From contig CABQKL010000040.1 in the NCBI GenBank assembly GCA_902464645.1, positions 1-16,092 of the forward strand: a DNA stretch of 16,092 nucleotides, in the 5' to 3' direction. The translations under genes were made by a program, and so were the position numbers. Shown piece after piece: positions 11,984 to 16,092 of this stretch (the first letter of the stretch is position 1; the number at the start of each line of letters is the position of its first letter). The notes under the pieces are model-generated. The model had not been told where the DNA came from and did not search any database. It saw only the letters and a list, made by a program, of their open reading frames with translations. This DNA comes from an uncultured Collinsella sp. (GTDB taxonomy: Bacteria > Actinomycetota > Coriobacteriia > Coriobacteriales > Coriobacteriaceae).

Positions 11984-14200
11984 TTACTTGTCGGTGCCTA
12001 GCTTGTGCGGTTTGTAGGCGAGGGCGCTGACGAGTGCATCGGCAGCGGATTTGACAGCTGCCGGCTGCGGATCGTTGACGTGATCCTCGGGATGCACGGG
12101 CAGGTCCTTCTTGACGGCATCGTGGATCAAATTGAGGTACTCAGTCACGCCAGTGGTCGATAGGTGCGTGCCATCGCCATCGAACAGATCATTGCGGTTG
12201 GCACTATATCCGTACCAGTCGATAACGCGTACATTTTTGTAGCGCGTGGCGGCGTTGGCGATAGCCTGGTTCGTGGACCCGACCCACGGCTGCGGGCTAC
12301 GCGTGTTTACAAATACGACAATACGCTGCTCGCCGGCGTCGGCCATGATCGCATCGACCTGGGCGTCCGTTACCAAACCGTTGGTGCCCAGGGCAAAGAC
12401 CACGATCTTGCCGGCAAGGTTCTGCTGGATATAGCCCTCAAATGTCGCGCGGCCCGCATCAAACTGGCGGCCCTTTTCGGCATCGATATGGCTGTGCGGG
12501 AACACGCCGTCAAAGGAATCAACGGCGCGCAGCGACACGGAGTCACCGATCATCAACAGGTCGTAGGAGCCATCGGGGAAGCCGTCGTTGTCCTTGTCGG
12601 TGTCGTCGGCCGCCTGCTGGTCGGTGGGCGCGGTGTTTTTGGCTTCCTTGTTTAGGATTTCGGCGCCCTCGCCGCTCAGCGCGGATGTGTCGGGCACAAA
12701 GATCAGGCCGCCCAGTGCAACGACCAACACGACAGTGCAGGCTGCGCAGACAGGGACGTGCGCGCGTGCCCAGTTGGCGGGCGTGGTGGTGCCATCGCGG
12801 AATTCGGCGACAGTGCGGCCGAAGGCGCCCTTCCTAAACGGTGTTTCGATAAAGCGATAGGAGCACTCGGCTACGGCGACCACCACAAGTACCTGCAAGA
12901 TGTACTGCCACCAGGGCGTATCGCTGATGTTGGCGACCGGGTTCATAAGCAGCAGCAGTGGATAGTGCCACAGATAGATACTGTACGAGCGCTTGCCAAC
13001 CCACACGAGCGGCTCGGCGGACAGCGCGCGGGCAACCATTCCCTGGGGCTGCACGCAGGCCGCGATGACCATGAGCGTGAGGATGGAGCATAACAGCGTG
13101 CCGCCGCGATACTGAAACGCGGTGTAGCCGTTGGTGAGCGCGACCATGGCGGCAAGGCCAACTAGACCCACGACGCCCAACACATCGATGGATGCGGGCG
13201 AGGACCAAAAGCGCACGAGGGCGCTCGGCTGTGCCGGGGTGGTATCGGCTGATTCGTCGACCTTCTTGCCAGGCTTGTCCTCGGCGTTCTTGCCATGCTT
13301 GGCGGCGCCAGCCAGGCGATTGAGTCCCAAACGATGAGCGAGACGCACCGGCGCCAGGTCGCGATCGGGGATAAAGGCCATCCAGGCACCCAGCAGCAGC
13401 GAGAACACGCGGGTGTCGGTGCCGTAGTACACGCGGCTGGGGTCGGCGGCAGGGTTGTAAAGCACCATCATGGCGAGGGCGGATGCCGCGGCAAGGCCCA
13501 GAACCACGCGGCGCGTGTTGGGCTTGCTCACATGCATGGATACCATGGCAAACAGCAGTGGCGGCCAAATCAGGTAGAACTGTTCCTCGATGGCAAGCGA
13601 CCAAAAGTGCGTGAGCGGCGAGGGGTCGCCCAGAGCATTGAAGTACGAGACGTTTTGGGCAATCTGCCACCAGTTGTTGAAGAACAACAGCGACGGCAGG
13701 ATGTCGGGGCGCATCTTGGTGAGCATCACGTGGTTAAAGATGGTGCACAGCGCGCAGGTCACGAACACTACCGTTACCACGGCGGGGACCAGGCGACGGA
13801 TGCGGCGAATCCAGAAGCTCTTGAGGTCGATGCGGCCGGTCTTAGCGACTTCGTTGAGCAGCAAGCGCGTGATCAGATAGCCCGAAAGCACAAAGAAGAT
13901 CGTGACGCCGAGCAGGCCGCCCTGAGCCCACGTGAGGTTGAGGTGATAGAGCACCACTGCGACGACGGCAAGCGTGCGCAGGCCGTCGAGGGCGGGGATA
14001 TAGCGAGATTTGGGGCGCGTGGGCGCCTGTTCTTTTGCGGCGCTGTTGGTGCGGTCACCCTTGTTGGCGGCCACGCGATGAGAGTCTGCGGCGCGGCGCG
14101 GCTCGGTGGCTTGTCGGTTAGCGCGCGAACGTTCGTGCGGCGCTCGTTGATCGCTCGCGTGGCGTGAGCTGCGCGAGCTCGATCGCGGGAATTGTTCCAT
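11984..14200 (-). CDS. OatA-like O-acyltransferase (acyltransferase-3 + SGNH domains)
   Basis: 738 residues. A long basic, probably disordered cytoplasmic N-terminus (1-65) precedes the acyltransferase-3 domain (about 66-455): YIPALDGLRTLAVVAVVLYH with the family histidine His86, FFVLSGYLIT, FWIRRIRRLVPA, HFWSLAIEEQFYLIWP and, near the end, SYSIYLWHYPL. Roughly ten membrane helices are visible, plus a charged insert at about 297-330. After a last helix (about 482-503) an extracellular SGNH esterase-like domain (about 545-705) has GDS (Ser554), GTNG (605-608) and DGTHLS (Asp676/His679). OatA and relatives move acetyl groups across the membrane onto peptidoglycan or other cell-surface glycans; the acceptor here is unknown. 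The ATG at 14200 is fixed by an in-frame TGA three codons upstream; the Shine-Dalgarno is weak. It is monocistronic and divergent from ribokinase. Confidence 0.9.
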   Translation of the reverse strand: MEQFPRSSSRSSRHASDQRAPHERSRANRQATEPRRAADSHRVAANKGDRTNSAAKEQAPTRPKSRYIPALDGLRTLAVVAVVLYHLNLTWAQGGLLGVTIFFVLSGYLITRLLLNEVAKTGRIDLKSFWIRRIRRLVPAVVTVVFVTCALCTIFNHVMLTKMRPDILPSLLFFNNWWQIAQNVSYFNALGDPSPLTHFWSLAIEEQFYLIWPPLLFAMVSMHVSKPNTRRVVLGLAAASALAMMVLYNPAADPSRVYYGTDTRVFSLLLGAWMAFIPDRDLAPVRLAHRLGLNRLAGAAKHGKNAEDKPGKKVDESADTTPAQPSALVRFWSSPASIDVLGVVGLVGLAAMVALTNGYTAFQYRGGTLLCSILTLMVIAACVQPQGMVARALSAEPLVWVGKRSYSIYLWHYPLLLLMNPVANISDTPWWQYILQVLVVVAVAECSYRFIETPFRKGAFGRTVAEFRDGTTTPANWARAHVPVCAACTVVLVVALGGLIFVPDTSALSGEGAEILNKEAKNTAPTDQQAADDTDKDNDGFPDGSYDLLMIGDSVSLRAVDSFDGVFPHSHIDAEKGRQFDAGRATFEGYIQQNLAGKIVVFALGTNGLVTDAQVDAIMADAGEQRIVVFVNTRSPQPWVGSTNQAIANAATRYKNVRVIDWYGYSANRNDLFDGDGTHLSTTGVTEYLNLIHDAVKKDLPVHPEDHVNDPQPAAVKSAADALVSALAYKPHKLGTDK

Positions 14201-14239
14201 AAAACTTCATCCAATGACGAGAATAATCAGCACGCCTTC

Positions 14240-14245
14240 ATTGTA
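14240..14245 (-). promoter_or_regulatory. Possible -10 of the acyltransferase gene
   Basis: On the minus strand, TACAAT (14245-14240, 5/6) lies about 40 bases before the ATG. No convincing -35 is found at 16-18 bp, so the assignment is weak. Confidence 0.3.
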
Positions 14246-14293
14246 GCCGCCTGCTCCTGTGAATGCTTGCTGCCGGTGCAAGCTCAAGCGCGC

Positions 14294-14323
14294 GTTCACA
14301 TCAAAGTGAACTAAAGTTATAGA
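14294..14323 (+). promoter_or_regulatory. Ribokinase operon promoter with overlapping palindromic operator
   Basis: GTTCACATCAAAGTGAAC (14294-14311) is a perfect 6-bp dyad around a 6-bp centre. Its left arm contains TTCACA (14295-14300, 5/6 to the -35 box), which is exactly 17 bp from TATAGA (14318-14323, 4/6 to the -10 box). A dimeric repressor bound to the palindrome would cover the -35 box, as expected for a substrate-induced sugar or nucleoside salvage operon. The regulator is not in the window. Confidence 0.55.
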
Positions 14324-14386
14324 GGCGCGAGAGCGCACGATTGACGGCCAACAGCGGGTGCAGAGCTCGCGGACGAGGAGGTTTCC

Positions 14387-15382
14387 ATGGCAGATTGCGG
14401 CATCGTTGCGGTGTTCGGCAGCATGAACATGGACCTTTCGGTGGCGTGCGAGCGCATGCCGCGTGCGGGCGAGACCGTCAGCGGCAGCGGGTTTATCACT
14501 AATGCCGGCGGCAAAGGCGCCAACCAGGCCGTAGCTGCCGTGCGCATGGGCGCGTGCACGCACATGATCGGCGCGGTCGGCTGCGACGCATTTGGCACGT
14601 CGCTCGTGGCGGGGCTCCAAGACGCCGGCGTGGACTGTGGCCTTATAGCGCGTCGCGATGATGTGGAGACGGGAACGGCGACCATCATTCGCTGCGAGGG
14701 CGACAACCGCATCGTGCTGTCACCGGGCGCCAACCATGCGCTTGCGGGCGAGGACGTTGCCTGCGCGCTGAGACGTCTGGTGGCCGATGAACTCGATGGT
14801 GACGCCAGCAAGATTGCCCCGGCTGCCGGAAGCGTCTTTATCGCCCAGGGTGAATGTGACCTTGCAGCGACGGCCGAGGCGCTTGTTTGCGCTCACGAGC
14901 TCGGGTTCTATACATTCTTTAATCCAGCGCCTGCCTGCGAGTTGCCTGCGGAGGCCTGGCCTGCGGTCGACCTGGTCTGCCCCAACGAGACTGAGTGCCA
15001 GATGCTGACGGGCATCTTGCCCGCGGATGATGCGAGCTGCGTCGCGGCACTCAACGCCCTGCTCGCCAAAGGTGCCGGAGCTGCGGTCATCACGTTGGGC
15101 GGCGCCGGGTCGGTTACGCTCGGCGACGACGGCGAGCCGCTGCGCATGCCGGCGCTTTCGAGCGCGGTGGTCGATACGACGGCCGCGGGCGATACGTTTA
15201 TCGGTGCGCTTGCTGCGGCTCGTCTGGAGGGCCTGCCGCTCTTTGAGTGCATGGCGGCGGGTGCACGCGCCTCGGCGGTGACGGTGTCGCGCTTGGGCGC
15301 ACAGCAGTCGATTCCCACGCGTGCCGAAGTTGATCGTGTGTTTGATTTAGACGATTTAGTACAAAACGGAGAAGCGGAGTAG
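14387..15382 (+). CDS. rbsK: Ribokinase (PfkB family)
   Basis: 331 residues from ATG 14387 behind a strong GAGGAGG. PfkB/ribokinase signatures are complete: GSMNMDL near the start, the sugar-binding NAGGKGANQAVAA (39-51), NETE (200-203) and the C-terminal DTTAAGDTFIGAL (263-275) with the catalytic base Asp269. The enzyme phosphorylates D-ribose to ribose 5-phosphate with ATP in the cytoplasm. E. coli RbsK is slightly shorter (309 residues); DTTAAGDTF fits ribokinase better than fructokinase or the 2-keto-3-deoxygluconate enzymes. The nucleoside hydrolase begins 4 bases after its stop, so the pair would release ribose from nucleosides and activate it. Another pentose or deoxyribose specificity cannot be excluded. 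Confidence 0.88.
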   Translation: MADCGIVAVFGSMNMDLSVACERMPRAGETVSGSGFITNAGGKGANQAVAAVRMGACTHMIGAVGCDAFGTSLVAGLQDAGVDCGLIARRDDVETGTATIIRCEGDNRIVLSPGANHALAGEDVACALRRLVADELDGDASKIAPAAGSVFIAQGECDLAATAEALVCAHELGFYTFFNPAPACELPAEAWPAVDLVCPNETECQMLTGILPADDASCVAALNALLAKGAGAAVITLGGAGSVTLGDDGEPLRMPALSSAVVDTTAAGDTFIGALAAARLEGLPLFECMAAGARASAVTVSRLGAQQSIPTRAEVDRVFDLDDLVQNGEAE

Positions 15383-15386
15383 AACA

Positions 15387-16092
15387 ATGGCAATCAAGAA
15401 GCTGATCCTTGATCTGGATATGGGTGTGGACGATGCGATGGCGCTTGCCTATGCCATCGCGAGCCCCGAGGTTGAGCTCGTGGGCATCACCACGTGTTTT
15501 GGCAACGTGCGCGTCGACCAGTCGGCGCATAACTGCTTGGCGGTGCTCGACCTGTTGGGTCGCCCCGAGGTGCCGGTGTACCTGGGCGCCGATCGTCCCA
15601 TAAAGGCGACCGAGCCCTATACGCCGCCGGCGTCCACCACGCTCATCCACGGCAAGAATGGCATTGGTGGCGCAAGCGTGCCCGCCTCGCCGTACGAGCC
15701 GGTGGGCGCGACGACGGCCGAAGGCAACGCGGCGGTCGATTACCTGATCGATGCCGCGCGCACCTATGGCCCCGACCTGGTCTACGTGGCAACCGGTCCG
15801 CTTTCCAACTTGGCGCTTGCCCTGGAGCGCGATGCGGCGGCGATGATGTCTATCGGTCGCGTGGTGGTGATGGGCGGTGCCCTGACCGTGCCCGGTAACG
15901 TGAGTGCGGGTGCCGAGGCCAACATGGCGAGCGACCCCGAGGCCGCTGACGCCGTGCTGCGCTCGGGCCGCAAACTCACCATGGTTGGTCTTGACGTGAC
16001 GCATCGCGTGGTGCTGACGCGCCGCGACATTGCCGGTTGGACGGGCTCGGGCACCATGGCGGGCTGCGCATTTGCGAGTATGGTCGAGCACT
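15387..16092 (+). CDS. Inosine/uridine-preferring nucleoside hydrolase, 3' truncated
   Basis: The frame opens at ATG 15387, with GGAG (15376-15379) seven bases upstream, and runs without a stop to the window end: 235 codons of a protein usually a little over 300. The N-terminus LDLDMGVDDAMAL carries the Ca2+-binding aspartates (Asp11, Asp15, Asp16) of the nucleoside hydrolase family, although the usual DTDPG/DCDPG reads DLDMG. Further family features are ITTCFGNV, IHGKNGIGG, VATGPLSNLALAL, MGGALTVPGN, EANMASDPEAA and GLDVTH. The enzyme hydrolyses the N-glycosidic bond of nucleosides to base and ribose; base preference cannot be told. The 4-bp gap to ribokinase indicates one operon and a ribonucleoside salvage role. 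The active-site histidine region near the C-terminus is mostly outside the window. Confidence 0.88.
   Translation, partial: MAIKKLILDLDMGVDDAMALAYAIASPEVELVGITTCFGNVRVDQSAHNCLAVLDLLGRPEVPVYLGADRPIKATEPYTPPASTTLIHGKNGIGGASVPASPYEPVGATTAEGNAAVDYLIDAARTYGPDLVYVATGPLSNLALALERDAAAMMSIGRVVVMGGALTVPGNVSAGAEANMASDPEAADAVLRSGRKLTMVGLDVTHRVVLTRRDIAGWTGSGTMAGCAFASMVEH

Overview
The window is high-GC, gene-dense bacterial DNA with GTG as well as ATG starts, good Shine-Dalgarno sites and strong G/C preference at third codon positions. Gene content and protein style (MgtE/NRAMP pair, TrhA, YtxH and PRC-barrel proteins, OatA-type acyltransferase) suggest a gut actinobacterium of the class Coriobacteriia, probably close to Collinsella. 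This assignment is inference; no rRNA or other marker gene is present.

Layout. 1-806 is the 3' part of a DUF362/2[4Fe-4S] protein, ended by a strong hairpin and followed by a 130-bp inverted-repeat element. 1057-2022 (minus) is a membrane-anchored alpha/beta hydrolase with a good promoter and two near-identical 14-bp dyads. Then, on the plus strand: trhA (2209-2892), a CNNM/CorC-type transporter (3001-4374) and a protein whose N-terminal part resembles the N domain of cyanophycin synthetase (4399-5244). 5381-8004 holds a YtxH protein, a coupled PRC-barrel protein and a membrane-anchored NodB-fold protein that has lost all three metal/catalytic histidines. 8005-8324 is a structured leader. 8325-11440 is a two-gene operon: an MgtE-like protein with intact cytosolic Mg2+-sensor domains but no pore signature, then an NRAMP-related magnesium transporter (NRMT type). 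11441-11983 is non-coding, with a terminator, a 229-bp element bounded by about 33-bp inverted repeats, and a long GC hairpin. 11984-14200 (minus) is an OatA-like O-acyltransferase. Divergent from it, ribokinase (14387-15382) and a nucleoside hydrolase (from 15387, cut by the window end) form a ribonucleoside salvage operon behind a promoter with a palindrome over its -35.

The most notable unit is 8082-11440. An extended -10 promoter precedes a leader in which one CCCC-containing segment can pair with three partners, including the Shine-Dalgarno region of the first gene. The leader also holds a 10-codon open frame rich in codons rare in the neighbouring genes (K-S-K-P-R-P-Y-S-R). The two structural genes look like a Mg2+ sensor without a recognisable pore next to an NRMT transporter. 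My reading is a Mg2+ uptake operon with leader control and a possible sensor/transporter partnership. The gene identities are well supported; the regulatory and partnership parts are hypotheses.
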